64,000 nt of DNA from Paracoccus aminovorans (GCF_900005615.1 NZ_LN832559.1:62001-126000); one strand, 5' to 3'; numbered from the stretch's first letter, positions 15,694 through 24,911 are shown. The notes: a model not told the origin generated them from the letters alone. Translations and numbers: made by a program.

Positions 15694-17021
15694 ATGCGCC
15701 CCTCCTGCCCGGCCGGATCGAGCACTGGCCACTTGCGCGCCTCCGGCCCTATGCCCGGAATGCCAAGTCCCATGACGCCAATCAGGTGGCGAAGATCGCC
15801 GCCAGCATGGCCGAGTTCGGCTGGACCGTGCCCTGCCTCGTCGCCGCCGATGGCGAGCTGATCGCAGGCCACGGCCGCGTCCTGGCCGCCGCGCAGCTGG
15901 GTTTGGCCGAGGCACCCGTCATCATGCTGGGGCATCTGAGCGAGGCGCAGCGCCGGGCCTATCGGATCGCCGACAACAAGCTGACCGAATTGGGCGGGTG
16001 GGACGAGGCGCTGCTGCTCGAGGAACTGCGTGGGCTGCTGGCCGAGGATTTCGACCTCGGGTTGATCGGGATCGCCGAGGACGAGTTGGACGCACTGTTG
16101 CACGATGCCGACAACGACCGCGCGCCCATCGATGATGACGCGACCGACACCCTCCCGGAGGTCCCGTCCGAGCCGATCACCCAGGCAGGCGACATTTGGA
16201 CGCTGGGCGATCACCGCCTGATTTGCGGTGATGCAACCGACCCGTCCGTGGTGTCGCGGCTGATGGACGGCGCGCAGGCCTCGCTCCTCTTCACCTCGCC
16301 ACCCTATGCCCAACAGCGCGAGTATGGCGCGGCGAAGGAAAAACTCGGCGATTGGGATGCTCTGATGCAGGGCGTCTTCGCCGCGGCGCCCGTCACCGCC
16401 GATGCCCAGCTGCTGGTCAATCTCGGCCTCGTGCATCGTGACGGCGAATGGATCCCTTATTGGGAGGGCTGGGTCAACTGGATGCGCGCGCAGGGCTGGC
16501 GGCGGTTCGGCTGGTATGTCTGGGATCAGGGCCCGGGCTTGCCGGGCGACTGGAACGGCCGCCTCGCGCCCTCGCACGAGTTCATCTTCCATTTCAACCG
16601 CGCGCCGCGCAAACCGCACAAGACCGTCCCGTCGAAGCATGCAGGCGAGACCTTGGGCGGCGGCGGGCTGCGCGGCGCCGACGGCACAGTCCACGCCAAG
16701 CGAGGGGCCGGCAACGCGATCCAGAGCCACCGCATCCCCGATTCTGTGCTCCGCATCATGCGCCACAAGGGCGGGCTGGGGGCAGCGGGATCGCACCCGG
16801 CGGTGTTCCCGGTGGCGCTGGTCGAGGCGGTGCTCGGGGCCTTCAGCGATCCGGGCGATCTGATTTTCGAGCCGTTCTGCGGCTCCGGCACGCAGCTGGT
16901 CGCGGCCGAACGCACCGGCCGACGCTGCTTCGCCATGGAACTGGACCCGGCCTATTGCGACGTCGCCGTGCGGCGCTGGGAGATGGCGACCGGGAAGAAA
17001 GCAGTGTTAGAAGGGAAATGA
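15690..17021 (+). CDS. ParB-like domain fused to DNA methyltransferase with TSPPY motif
   Basis: A 443-residue protein starting in an ATGA overlap with the previous gene. It has the same ParB-like N-terminus (RLRPYARNAKSHD, IAGHGRVLAAAQLG) but a different methyltransferase: motif IV reads TSPPYAQQREYG and motif I reads PFCGSGTQLVAAERTG. The SPPY form is usual for cytosine-N4 enzymes, although some adenine enzymes share it. The long insert GWVNWMRAQGWRRFGWYVWD is shared with the P2 gene at 62992. Together with its neighbour it gives P1 two base specificities. Target sites cannot be read from the sequence. Confidence 0.85.
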   Translation: MNAPLLPGRIEHWPLARLRPYARNAKSHDANQVAKIAASMAEFGWTVPCLVAADGELIAGHGRVLAAAQLGLAEAPVIMLGHLSEAQRRAYRIADNKLTELGGWDEALLLEELRGLLAEDFDLGLIGIAEDELDALLHDADNDRAPIDDDATDTLPEVPSEPITQAGDIWTLGDHRLICGDATDPSVVSRLMDGAQASLLFTSPPYAQQREYGAAKEKLGDWDALMQGVFAAAPVTADAQLLVNLGLVHRDGEWIPYWEGWVNWMRAQGWRRFGWYVWDQGPGLPGDWNGRLAPSHEFIFHFNRAPRKPHKTVPSKHAGETLGGGGLRGADGTVHAKRGAGNAIQSHRIPDSVLRIMRHKGGLGAAGSHPAVFPVALVEAVLGAFSDPGDLIFEPFCGSGTQLVAAERTGRRCFAMELDPAYCDVAVRRWEMATGKKAVLEGK

Positions 17022-17054
17022 ACGACCGCCTCAAGACGGAACGGTAGGGAACGA

Positions 17055-17387
17055 ATGATTACCGCTGAAGCTGCCAAGAATCTCGGCATGGAGGAAGACG
17101 ACGTCCGGAAGGTCGTCGATGAGGTGATGCTTTTGCTTCACAAGGGCATCGTTGAAAGCCGGGCCGAGGGTCAACAAGACTACATTGGCGGTACGCTGTA
17201 CTATGAAATCGGTCCTCAAGCCTTTTATCACCTGCTCGGATTCCTTGACGAATTCTCGGGGAGCTACGACTGGGAAAGAGGCATTGCGACCGAGTACCTG
17301 CTCCGTTTGGGGCGTCGTTCAGATTGGACCCCGTATTTTCACCAAGTTCAGGGGTGGAATTATGGTTCGCCGAACGAAAAAGAATGA
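17055..17387 (+). CDS. Hypothetical protein (110 aa)
   Basis: Start ATG 17055 has AGGGA upstream. The sequence is helical and charged (NLGMEEDDVRKVVDEVMLLL) with a tyrosine- and tryptophan-rich second half. No family is recognised. The codons are visibly less GC-rich than those of the neighbouring methyltransferases, which suggests separate acquisition. It lies alone between the methyltransferases and the reverse-strand cluster. Confidence 0.6.
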   Translation: MITAEAAKNLGMEEDDVRKVVDEVMLLLHKGIVESRAEGQQDYIGGTLYYEIGPQAFYHLLGFLDEFSGSYDWERGIATEYLLRLGRRSDWTPYFHQVQGWNYGSPNEKE

Positions 17388-17503
17388 TGTGCTTGGCGGA
17401 GCGATGCTTCAAGCGCAGGAATGAGGCACGCACCGCTGCCCAGACGATTGCGCGATGGGCAAGGCTGTGGGCTGCGGTTCGTGCAGAAGCTGGCGTCTGT
17501 TGA

Positions 17504-18073
17504 TCAGACGCCAGCGGCGAGGGAGTACACCGTTCCCCTGCCCTCGACCTTCTCCGAGGCGATGGGCAGGCCCAGCTTCTTCTTCAGCGACCCGGAGATC
17601 ATTCCACGCACGCTGTGTGCCTGCCACGAAGTCGCCTCGACCATCTCGGCGACGGTGGCGCCGTCGGGGCGCTGAAGCATGGCGATGATCTGCGCCTGCT
17701 TCGTGCCCACACGGATAGCGACGGGTTTCATGGTGTCGGCGGCGTCGAGCGTCGGCGCTGGTTTCGGTGTCGGCTTTGTATTCTGCGCGCCAGCAACGGC
17801 GCTGGCCACCGCTGGCTCGATCCCGATGGCCAGCAGGCCCGCCTCGGTGACCACCAGCGTGGTGCCATGACCATCGCCGGTCTCGCGCCAGAGCGGCTCG
17901 CCCCGGTGCAGGTTGGCATCGACCTCCTGCAGCCAGCCGTGGCCGATCATCCTCGTGACGGCCATCTTCGCCGCCGCCCCGGCCAGCCCCTTGGGCAGCG
18001 GCAGGGCGATGTTGTCAGGGCGCTGGGCCCCGGCGCTGAGGATGATGGTCTGGGTTTCGGTGAGTTTCGTCAT
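17504..18073 (-). CDS. DUF3489 domain protein
   Basis: A 189-residue protein. The C-terminal 75 residues (GTKQAQIIAMLQRPDGATVA, then TSWQAHSVRGMISGSLKKKL) form a DUF3489 domain, a small winged-helix-like unit common in alphaproteobacterial phages. The N-terminal half (LTETQTIILSAGAQRPDN) is another short helical unit with an alanine- and proline-rich linker between. Function is unknown, with DNA binding likely from the fold. It is the last gene of a four-gene reverse-strand cluster opposed to the rest of P1. Confidence 0.8.
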   Translation of the reverse strand: MTKLTETQTIILSAGAQRPDNIALPLPKGLAGAAAKMAVTRMIGHGWLQEVDANLHRGEPLWRETGDGHGTTLVVTEAGLLAIGIEPAVASAVAGAQNTKPTPKPAPTLDAADTMKPVAIRVGTKQAQIIAMLQRPDGATVAEMVEATSWQAHSVRGMISGSLKKKLGLPIASEKVEGRGTVYSLAAGV

Positions 18074-18085
18074 GGCGGGTTCCTG

Positions 18086-18310
18086 TTACTGGTCGTGGCT
18101 GGCAAGGAAGGCCGCGATGCGCGACAGCAGGTCGTTGTGGCCATCCGCATCGGCCCCAAGGATCATGTCGCCATCGTCGTCGGTTTCCAGATCGGCGATC
18201 TCACGCAGCAGGGCGATGGCATCATCGCAGGCGGCGAGGCGCTCGGCCTCCCATGCGGCGGTGATGGCGTCCTGTTCGATCTGGTGGCGCTGGGCGGGGT
18301 CAAGCGGCAT
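18086..18310 (-). CDS. Small acidic phage protein (74 aa)
   Basis: Start ATG 18310 overlaps the stop of the upstream gene. It has helical stretches and an acidic middle (ETDDDGDMILGADADG). No family is recognised. Its tight packing in the cluster supports translation. Confidence 0.6.
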   Translation of the reverse strand: MPLDPAQRHQIEQDAITAAWEAERLAACDDAIALLREIADLETDDDGDMILGADADGHNDLLSRIAAFLASHDQ

Positions 18311-18527
18311 GTTCGCCCTCCTTGAAGGCAGAGTCGGTGATCCGGCGCAGCAGGCTGGCGTAATGCTCCAGCGTGCCGACATCGCCCGAGTTCACCTCCT
18401 CGGGGCTCAAGTTGAAATGGTCGGCGCTGAGCGCCTGCAGACGCGCCAGCATGGCGTCGATCTCGGCTTTCCGTCCGACGAAGGCGGCAAGGGCCTTTGT
18501 GTTATCGGTGGCGCGGCGGTTGCTCAT
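18300..18527 (-). CDS. Small phage protein (75 aa)
   Basis: A mostly helical protein (FVGRKAEIDAMLARLQALSA) of unknown function, second in the reverse-strand cluster. It overlaps the next gene by 11 bases. Confidence 0.6.
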   Translation of the reverse strand: MSNRRATDNTKALAAFVGRKAEIDAMLARLQALSADHFNLSPEEVNSGDVGTLEHYASLLRRITDSAFKEGEHAA

Positions 18528-18536
18528 CGGCCTGCC

Positions 18537-18758
18537 TCAGATCAGCTGCAGATCGGCCAGCACGGCGCTGGCGGCGGCCAGCTGTGCGGTCGGCAGTTCG
18601 ATCTTGAGATGCGAGATCACGTCCGAGGCGTCGGCCTTGATGCCGTGCCCGCGCAGTTCCGCCTCGATCGCCTCGGCGATGGCGTTCTTGCGGCCGGGAT
18701 CGAAGCGCGCCGGCAGGGCGGCGTAATCGAGGCGGATGGTGGTGATGGCCATGGTCAT
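18537..18758 (-). CDS. Small phage protein (73 aa)
   Basis: The start ATG at 18758 has GGAG seven bases upstream; further upstream codons have none. The sequence MTMAITTIRLDYAALPARFD looks like a conserved phage small-protein start, but I cannot name the family. It heads the reverse-strand cluster and is divergent from the terminase operon across an AT-rich gap (18759-18886) that probably holds both promoters. Confidence 0.62.
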   Translation of the reverse strand: MTMAITTIRLDYAALPARFDPGRKNAIAEAIEAELRGHGIKADASDVISHLKIELPTAQLAAASAVLADLQLI

Positions 18759-18886
18759 GAAGAGGCTCCGGGGGTTGAAGTGCATCGTTTCCGTACCATT
18801 GGAATCGCTCTTGCGCGGAGTGTAATCAACCAAAATCATGCATTATTTCCGTTTATTTGCAATCAGTTGAGACTTTCGGAGCCGCC

Positions 18887-19423
18887 ATGAAAGGTATGAG
18901 CGAGCGGGAGTATTCCGCCCATTCCGGTCTGTCGCGCGGGGCGATCCAGAAGGCGCGCAGAGCCAGTCGGCTGGTGGTGTACGACGATGGCTCGATCAAC
19001 GCGGCGGCGTCCGATGTGCGGCGGGCGGAGATGACCGATCCGGACCAGCAGCGGCGCAGCACCGGTGGCGATACCGCGTTTTCCGGCCCGGCCGACAGTT
19101 CGTCCTATCTGAAGGCCCGCACCGCGCTGACGGTCTACCAGGCGCAGGAAAAGCAGCTGGGGATCCAGAAGAAGAAGGGCACGCTGGTGGATCGCGCCCG
19201 CGCCGAAACGCTGGTGTTCCGCCTCGCGCGGCAGGAACGCGATGTCTGGGTGACCTGGCCTGCCCGGGTGGCGGCGCTGATGGCGGCCGAAGTGGCTGCG
19301 GAGGTGGAAAAGCAAACGGCCAAGCCGGTGATCATCGAGGCCGCGATCCTGCAGAGGGTGCTGGAAACCCATGTCAGAGCGCAACTCGACGCCCTCGCCG
19401 ATCTCAGGGTCTCCCTCGGATAG
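18887..19423 (+). CDS. Terminase small subunit-like DNA packaging protein
   Basis: A 178-residue protein with an N-terminal helix-turn-helix of the Nu1 type (SEREYSAHSGLSRGAIQKAR), a coiled stretch near 85-125 and a helical tail. It directly precedes and overlaps the GpA-type large terminase by 53 bases, as expected for the DNA-recognition subunit. ATG 18887 follows GGAG; a TTG at 18857 is less likely. The cos or pac site it recognises is not identified; it would be expected nearby. Confidence 0.78.
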   Translation: MKGMSEREYSAHSGLSRGAIQKARRASRLVVYDDGSINAAASDVRRAEMTDPDQQRRSTGGDTAFSGPADSSSYLKARTALTVYQAQEKQLGIQKKKGTLVDRARAETLVFRLARQERDVWVTWPARVAALMAAEVAAEVEKQTAKPVIIEAAILQRVLETHVRAQLDALADLRVSLG

Positions 19424-21410
19424 CGATGACCTGACCGACGGCCTCGACCTCGGGTTTGACGGTGCCGAGGATCTGCTGCGGGTCTGGCGCAGCGGCATGC
19501 GCCCCGATCCGGACCTGACGGTGTCGGAATGGGCGGATCAGCATCGCTGGCTGTCGTCACGCGCCTCGGCCGAGCCGGGGCGGTATCGGACGGCGCGCAC
19601 CCCCTATCTGCGCGGGATCATGGATGCGCTGTCGCCCCGCCATCCGGCGCAGCGGATCAGCTTCATGAAGGCGGCGCAGGTCGGGGCCACCGAGGCCGGC
19701 AACAACTGGATCGGCTTCGTCATCCACCATGCACCCGGCCCGATGCTGGCGGTGCTGCCGACGGTCGAGATGGCCAAGCGCACATCGCGCGGCCGTCTTG
19801 ACCCGCTGATCGCGGAAAGCCCGGCTTTGCGCGCGCTCGTCAATCCGGCCCGCTCGCGCGACGCCGGCAACTCGATGCTGTCGAAGGAGTTTCAGGGCGG
19901 CATCCTGGTGCTGACCGGCGCCAACAGCGCCACCGGGTTGCGCTCGATGCCGGCGCGTTACGTCTTCATGGACGAGGTCGACGCCTATCCGGCCTCGGCT
20001 GACGAGGAGGGCGATCCGGTCACCCTGGCCGAGGCGCGGACCACCACCTTCGCGCATCGGCGCAAGGTGTTCATGGTCTCGACGCCCACGATCCGGGGGT
20101 TGTCGCGCATCGAACGCGAGTTCGAGGCATCTGACCAGCGCCGCTATTTCGTGCCCTGTCCGCATTGTGGGGCGATGCAATGGCTGCAGTTCGACCGGCT
20201 GCGCTGGGCGAAGGGAAAACCGGAAACCGCCGCCTATCATTGCGAGGGATGCGAACGCCCCATCGCCGAGCACCACAAGACGCAGATGCTGGAACGGGGC
20301 GAATGGCGGGCGACGGCAGTTGCGACCGATCCTAAGGCCATCGGCTTCCACCTCTCGGCGCTCTATTCGCCGCTCGGCTGGAAAAGTTGGGCGGACATCG
20401 CACGGGACTGGCTGGCGGCGCAGGGCTCCGAGGAGATGCTGCGCGCGGCGCGCAACACGCTTCTGGGCGAGACATGGGTGGAGTCGGGCGATGCGCCGGA
20501 ATGGCAGCGGCTGGCGGATCGGCGGGAGGTGTGGAAGCCGGGCACGGTGCCCATGGCGGGGCTGTTCCTGACCGCAGGTGCGGACGTGCAGAAGGACCGG
20601 ATCGAGGTCGATGTCTGGGCCTGGGGCCGGGGGCTGGAAAGCTGGCTCGTCGATCACATCGTCATTCCGGGCGGGCCGGATGATCCCACCTGCTGGGATC
20701 AGCTGACCGCGCTGTTGGGCCGCTCGTGGCAGCATGCCAATGGCGCTTTCATGACGGTGGCAAAACTCGGGATCGACACCGGCTACGAGGCGCCGACGGT
20801 CTATGCCTGGTCGCGCAGGGCCGGTTTCGAACAGGTCGCGCCGCTGAAGGGGCTGGAAGGCTTCAACCGCGCCACGCCGGTCTCGGGCCCGACCTTCGTC
20901 GACGCCACCATCGGCGGCAAACGTCTGCGCCGGGGCGCGCGGCTGTGGTCGGTAGCCACCGCCAGCTTCAAGGCCGAGACCTATCGCTACCTGCGGCTGG
21001 AACGGCCGAGCGATGAAGACCGGGCGCTGGGGGCGCTCGACGCCCCCGGCACGATCCACCTGCCCGACTGGATCGACAGCGAATGGCTGAAGCAACTGGT
21101 GGCCGAACAGCTGGTCACCATCCGCAACAAGCGCGGCTATTCCCATCAGGAATGGCAGAAGATGCGGGAACGCAACGAGGCGCTGGACTGCCGGGTCTAT
21201 GCAAGGGCCGCCGCGTGGATCCTCGGCGCGGATCGCTGGGACGAGGCCACCTGGCGGCGGCTCGAAGCGCAGGCCGGGGTCGAAACCCGCATGCCTGCTG
21301 CCGTGCCATCTGATGCCACCACGCCGGAACCGGCCCAGCCAAAGGCCGGCACCCTGACCACGCCGCGCCGGAAACGGCGGGCTTACACCCCGAACTTCAT
21401 GAGGGACTGA
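19371..21410 (+). CDS. Phage terminase large subunit, GpA family
   Basis: A 679-residue lambda gpA-type packaging motor. The N-terminal ATPase has the atypical Walker A KAAQVGATE (100-108) and Walker B FMDEVD (to residue 204). A zinc site is given by CPHC (263-266) and CEGC (291-294). The C-terminal nuclease domain begins around GADVQKDRIEVD (D405). The length and order fit the family well. It cuts concatemeric DNA and pumps it into the prohead with the small subunit. The stop and the next start share the base run TGATGG. Confidence 0.95.
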   Translation: MSERNSTPSPISGSPSDSDDLTDGLDLGFDGAEDLLRVWRSGMRPDPDLTVSEWADQHRWLSSRASAEPGRYRTARTPYLRGIMDALSPRHPAQRISFMKAAQVGATEAGNNWIGFVIHHAPGPMLAVLPTVEMAKRTSRGRLDPLIAESPALRALVNPARSRDAGNSMLSKEFQGGILVLTGANSATGLRSMPARYVFMDEVDAYPASADEEGDPVTLAEARTTTFAHRRKVFMVSTPTIRGLSRIEREFEASDQRRYFVPCPHCGAMQWLQFDRLRWAKGKPETAAYHCEGCERPIAEHHKTQMLERGEWRATAVATDPKAIGFHLSALYSPLGWKSWADIARDWLAAQGSEEMLRAARNTLLGETWVESGDAPEWQRLADRREVWKPGTVPMAGLFLTAGADVQKDRIEVDVWAWGRGLESWLVDHIVIPGGPDDPTCWDQLTALLGRSWQHANGAFMTVAKLGIDTGYEAPTVYAWSRRAGFEQVAPLKGLEGFNRATPVSGPTFVDATIGGKRLRRGARLWSVATASFKAETYRYLRLERPSDEDRALGALDAPGTIHLPDWIDSEWLKQLVAEQLVTIRNKRGYSHQEWQKMRERNEALDCRVYARAAAWILGADRWDEATWRRLEAQAGVETRMPAAVPSDATTPEPAQPKAGTLTTPRRKRRAYTPNFMRD

Positions 21411-21625
21411 TGGAACTGGACCGGATGCAGGCGCTGCTGACGGCGCTGCAGGAGGCGCGCTTCGCCGGGCTGCGCAGCGTGAGTTACGACGGCAAGACCG
21501 TGAGTTATGGCTCGGACGCCGAACTGGCGGCGGCGATCCGCGATCTGGAGGCGCGCATCGCAGCTGTCAGCGGCGCCCCTGCCCGGCGCCGTCGCTGGGG
21601 CACGGTCGCGACGAAGGGGCTGTAA
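21410..21625 (+). CDS. gpW-type head-tail joining protein
   Basis: A 71-residue protein with the gpW pattern: an N-terminal helix (MQALLTALQEARFAGLRSV), a short beta hairpin (YDGKTVSYGS) and a second helix with a basic tail (RRRRW). It sits between terminase and portal, the usual gpW place. The protein plugs the portal and forms the tail docking surface. Confidence 0.88.
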   Translation: MELDRMQALLTALQEARFAGLRSVSYDGKTVSYGSDAELAAAIRDLEARIAAVSGAPARRRRWGTVATKGL

Positions 21626-21628
21626 GCC

Positions 21629-23128
21629 ATGGTCTTCGACGCCTTCCGCCAGCGTCTTGGCGGCATCATCGGCGGGTTTGACGCCGCACAGTCGCAACGC
21701 CGCATGCGCGGCTTTCGCGCCAGCCGCGCCCATGTCAACACGCTGATCGCCGCCTCGGGCGAGACCATCACCGCCCGCGCCCGCTGGCTGGTCAGAAACA
21801 ACGGCTATGCCGCGAATGCCGTCGATGCCTTCGCCAACCACGTCGTCGGCGACGGGATCAAGCCCTCGTCGAAGATCGCGGACGCAGGACAGAAGGAAGA
21901 ACTTCAGAAGCTGTGGCTGGCCTGGACCGACGAGGCCGATGCCGAGGGGTTGACCGATTTCTACGGCATCCAGCGCCGGGCGGCGCGCGAGGTGTTTCTG
22001 GCCGGGGAGGTCTTCCTGCGCATCCGCACCCGCCGCCCCGAGGACGGCCTCACCGTACCGATGCAGCTGCAGATGCTGCCCTCGGAAATGCTGCCGATGC
22101 ATATGAACCGCAGCCTGCCCGGCGCCGGTTCGATCCGGGCGGGCATCGAATTCGATGGCATCGGGCGGCGGGTGGCCTATCACTTCCTGCGCCGACACCC
22201 GGGCGACATGACCGATCCGGGACTGGCCGGGGAAACCGTCCGGGTTCCGGCCTCCGAGGTGATCCACATCCTCGATCCGGTCGAGGCGGGGCAGCTGCGC
22301 GGGGTGTCGCGCTTTGCCGCCGCCGTGGTGAAGCTCTTCACGCTGGACCTTTACGACGATGCGGAATTGGAGCGGAAGAAGACCGCGGCGATGTTTGCGA
22401 TGTTCATCACCTCGCCCGCCCCGGAAACCGCCCTCGATCCGGCCGACGAGGACTTGGAGGTCGAACCCGGCCAGGTGGTGCGGCTCGACCCGGGCGAGGA
22501 TGTCACCACGCCCGCCACCCCGGACTCGGGCAGCACTTATGAACCCTTCCAGTATCGCACGCTGTTGCAGATCGGCGCGGCGCTGGGTGTGCCCTATGGC
22601 TATCTCACCGGCGACACCGCCAAGGGGAACTTCTCGAACACCCGCATTGCGCTGATCGACTTCCGCCGCCGCATCTCGGCTTTCCAGCATTCGGTCATGG
22701 TCTATCAGCTCTGCCGGGCGGTCTGGACGCGCTGGCTGGACATGGCCGTGCTGGCAGGCGCCATCGAACTGCCAAGCTATGCCGCGGAGCGGCGGCAATA
22801 CCTCGCCTGCGACTGGTTGCCCACCAAGTGGGACTGGATCGACCCGGCCAAGGACGCCTCGGCTGAGATCCTGCAGATCGAGGCGGGCCTGAAGTCCCGG
22901 ACTCAGGCCATCGCCGAGCGCGGCTTTGACGCCGAACAGGTCGACCGGGAAATCGCCGCCGAGCGCCAGCGCGAAGCAGAAATGGGGCTGGACTTCCGGC
23001 GGCCGGGGTCGCCCGCGCAGGCAGCGGGGAGCGACGACACCGAGGACCAGCAGGCCGACGCGCAGGACAATGACACTCAGGACGATGAGGGCGAGGACCG
23101 GAAACCCCCGCGTCCGGAGGAGGGATGA
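21629..23128 (+). CDS. Phage portal protein, lambda gpB family
   Basis: A 499-residue portal. Recognisable blocks include RARWLVRNNGYAANAVDAFAN near residue 50, EVFLAGEVFLRIRTR near 115, VIHILDPVEAGQLRGVSRFA near 215 and NFSNTRIALIDFRR near 335. The tail after residue 450 is acidic and low-complexity (DDTEDQQADAQDNDTQDDEG). It forms the dodecameric ring for DNA entry. The stop overlaps the protease start. Confidence 0.93.
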   Translation: MVFDAFRQRLGGIIGGFDAAQSQRRMRGFRASRAHVNTLIAASGETITARARWLVRNNGYAANAVDAFANHVVGDGIKPSSKIADAGQKEELQKLWLAWTDEADAEGLTDFYGIQRRAAREVFLAGEVFLRIRTRRPEDGLTVPMQLQMLPSEMLPMHMNRSLPGAGSIRAGIEFDGIGRRVAYHFLRRHPGDMTDPGLAGETVRVPASEVIHILDPVEAGQLRGVSRFAAAVVKLFTLDLYDDAELERKKTAAMFAMFITSPAPETALDPADEDLEVEPGQVVRLDPGEDVTTPATPDSGSTYEPFQYRTLLQIGAALGVPYGYLTGDTAKGNFSNTRIALIDFRRRISAFQHSVMVYQLCRAVWTRWLDMAVLAGAIELPSYAAERRQYLACDWLPTKWDWIDPAKDASAEILQIEAGLKSRTQAIAERGFDAEQVDREIAAERQREAEMGLDFRRPGSPAQAAGSDDTEDQQADAQDNDTQDDEGEDRKPPRPEEG

Positions 23129-24444
23129 TGCATCACATGCAAATCGCCCAGCGGGTGTTCAACACACCCCTGATGGTCGATCCCGCCAAGGCGCTGGCCT
23201 TCATCACCGGCCTTGGTCCCCGGATCACCGGACAGGACATCACTTTCCAAGGGCTAGAAGTGGAAGCAGCGGATCCGAATGCGGCTGCCCTGCCCGCTCG
23301 ATCCTCGCTGTTCGGTGACGACCTCGCCCGCCGCCAGGCGCAGTGCGGCGGCCAGCCCTTCGCCGTCGTCAACGGCATCGCGGTGATCGAGATCGCCGGC
23401 ACGCTGGTCCACCGCGGCACCTGGATCGGGCAGTCCTCGGGGCTCACCTCCTATGAGGGCATCGCCGCGCAGCTGCAGGCAGCGCTTTCCGATCCGGCCA
23501 TCCGCGGCATTGCGCTGGACATCGACAGTTTCGGCGGCGAGGTGGCCGGCGCCTTCGATCTGGCCGACCGCATCCGCGCGGCGCGTCAGGTCAAACCCGT
23601 GCAGGCCTTCGTCGCCGATCATGCCTTGTCTGCCGGTTATGCGCTGGCCTCGCAGGCCGATCGCATCATCCTGCCCCGCACCGGCACGGTGGGCAGCATC
23701 GGCGTGGTGGCCATGCACAGTGACATGAGCGGGGCACTGGACAGACAGGGCATTGCCGTCACCCTGATCCATGCCGGCGCCCGCAAGGTGGATGCCAATC
23801 CGTACCAGCCGCTGCCGGAGTCTGTGCACGCCCGGATCGCGGGCGAGCTCGAGGATCTGCGCCAGCTCTTCGCCGAAACCGTCGCCGAAGGTCGGGGCCA
23901 GCGCCTCGACACCCTGAGCGCGCTTGGCACCGAGGCGGCCGTGTTCCGGGGCGAGGCGGCAGTCTTTGCCGGTCTCGCCGACGAGGTCGCCGATCCGGTC
24001 ACCGCCTTCCGTGCCTTCGCCGCCGCACCCCGCGGCACATCCACCCCCAGAGGAAAGGGCTTCCTGATGACCACTACTCCCGAAGACCATGCCGCACCAA
24101 CCGCTGCGCCTGCTGCAGATTCCGCGCCGGCTGCGAACCCAGCGCCGGAACCGGAACCTGCAGTCACCCCGCCGCAGGAGGAAGCGGCACTCTCGCCCGA
24201 AGCCATCCGCGCCGAAGCGGCCGAGGTTGCGCAAGTCTGCGCGCAGGCCGCCCGGCTCGGCGTCAGCATCGACGCCGCCGATGCCCTGACGCGCGGCATC
24301 AAGCCCGAGGCCCTGCGTGCGAAGGTCCTGGCCGATCTCGCCGCCCGCAGCGATGCCGCCGGCATCATCGCCACCGCCCCGGCCGTAACGGCGAAGGAAA
24401 GCCCGATCGTCGCCGCTGCCCGCAAATCCGCCGCCTCGCGCTGA
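23125..24444 (+). CDS. S49-family head maturation protease with scaffold tail (gpC-like)
   Basis: A 439-residue protein. Residues 75-310 form an SppA/S49 serine protease domain with DSFGGEVAG, the nucleophile S169 in HALSAGYALAS and the likely general base lysine in GARKVDANPY. Residues from about 315 on are an alanine-, proline- and glutamate-rich helical region typical of scaffolds. In lambda, gpC and the scaffold Nu3 share this plan, with the scaffold made from an internal start; the same seems true here (24067). Confidence 0.9.
   Translation: MMHHMQIAQRVFNTPLMVDPAKALAFITGLGPRITGQDITFQGLEVEAADPNAAALPARSSLFGDDLARRQAQCGGQPFAVVNGIAVIEIAGTLVHRGTWIGQSSGLTSYEGIAAQLQAALSDPAIRGIALDIDSFGGEVAGAFDLADRIRAARQVKPVQAFVADHALSAGYALASQADRIILPRTGTVGSIGVVAMHSDMSGALDRQGIAVTLIHAGARKVDANPYQPLPESVHARIAGELEDLRQLFAETVAEGRGQRLDTLSALGTEAAVFRGEAAVFAGLADEVADPVTAFRAFAAAPRGTSTPRGKGFLMTTTPEDHAAPTAAPAADSAPAANPAPEPEPAVTPPQEEAALSPEAIRAEAAEVAQVCAQAARLGVSIDAADALTRGIKPEALRAKVLADLAARSDAAGIIATAPAVTAKESPIVAAARKSAASR
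24067..24444 (+). CDS. Nested scaffold protein from internal start (Nu3-like)
   Basis: An in-frame ATG at 24067, codon 315 of the protease gene, is preceded by AGAGGAAAGG with eight bases of spacing, one of the better ribosome sites in the head operon. The product (125 aa, MTTTPEDHAAPTAAP...) would be the low-complexity helical tail alone, matching the size range and position of lambda Nu3. The internal start is inferred from sequence and analogy. Confidence 0.6.
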   Translation: MTTTPEDHAAPTAAPAADSAPAANPAPEPEPAVTPPQEEAALSPEAIRAEAAEVAQVCAQAARLGVSIDAADALTRGIKPEALRAKVLADLAARSDAAGIIATAPAVTAKESPIVAAARKSAASR

Positions 24445-24485
24445 TCCCGGCGCATCCCCTCCCCCGACACTCCGGAGCCTGAACC

Positions 24486-24866
24486 ATGCCCGTCCTGACG
24501 CAACCGCCCTCGATGGGCGATGTCCTCAAATACGAGCTGAACCCGAACTACAGCCGCGAAGTGGTGACACTGCTCGCGGGCACGGCCTACCCCACCGGCG
24601 CGGTGCTGGGGCAGATCACCGCCAGCGGCAAATACACAATCTCACCCGCCACCGGCTCGGACGGGGCCGAGACTGCCGCTGCGGTGCTGCTTTACGCCAC
24701 CGATGCCGCAGCGGCCGACGCTACCGGCATCGTGGTGGCCCGGGGCCCCGCCATCGTCTCGCGCGCAGGCCTCGTCTTCGACGCCAGCGTCGATGACGCC
24801 ACCAAGACTGCCGCCAAGATCGCCGAACTGGTCACCGTCGGCATCGTCACCCGTGACGGCGCCTGA
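24486..24866 (+). CDS. Head decoration protein D
   Basis: A 126-residue gpD-like protein: LKYELNPNYSREVVTLLAG at the start, then a beta-rich body (GAVLGQITASGKYT, GADGAETAAAVLL-type region). These trimers sit on the capsid surface and stabilise the full head. It lies directly between scaffold and capsid, as in lambda. Confidence 0.9.
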   Translation: MPVLTQPPSMGDVLKYELNPNYSREVVTLLAGTAYPTGAVLGQITASGKYTISPATGSDGAETAAAVLLYATDAAAADATGIVVARGPAIVSRAGLVFDASVDDATKTAAKIAELVTVGIVTRDGA

Positions 24867-24911
24867 CGCGTCACATCGACAGTCCTCCCCCATCATCCCC
24901 GGAGTCCTCCC

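Noticed and set aside
19557..22798. Two long reverse open frames opposite terminase and portal
   Set aside because: Both are complements of well-supported phage genes and show only shadow composition.
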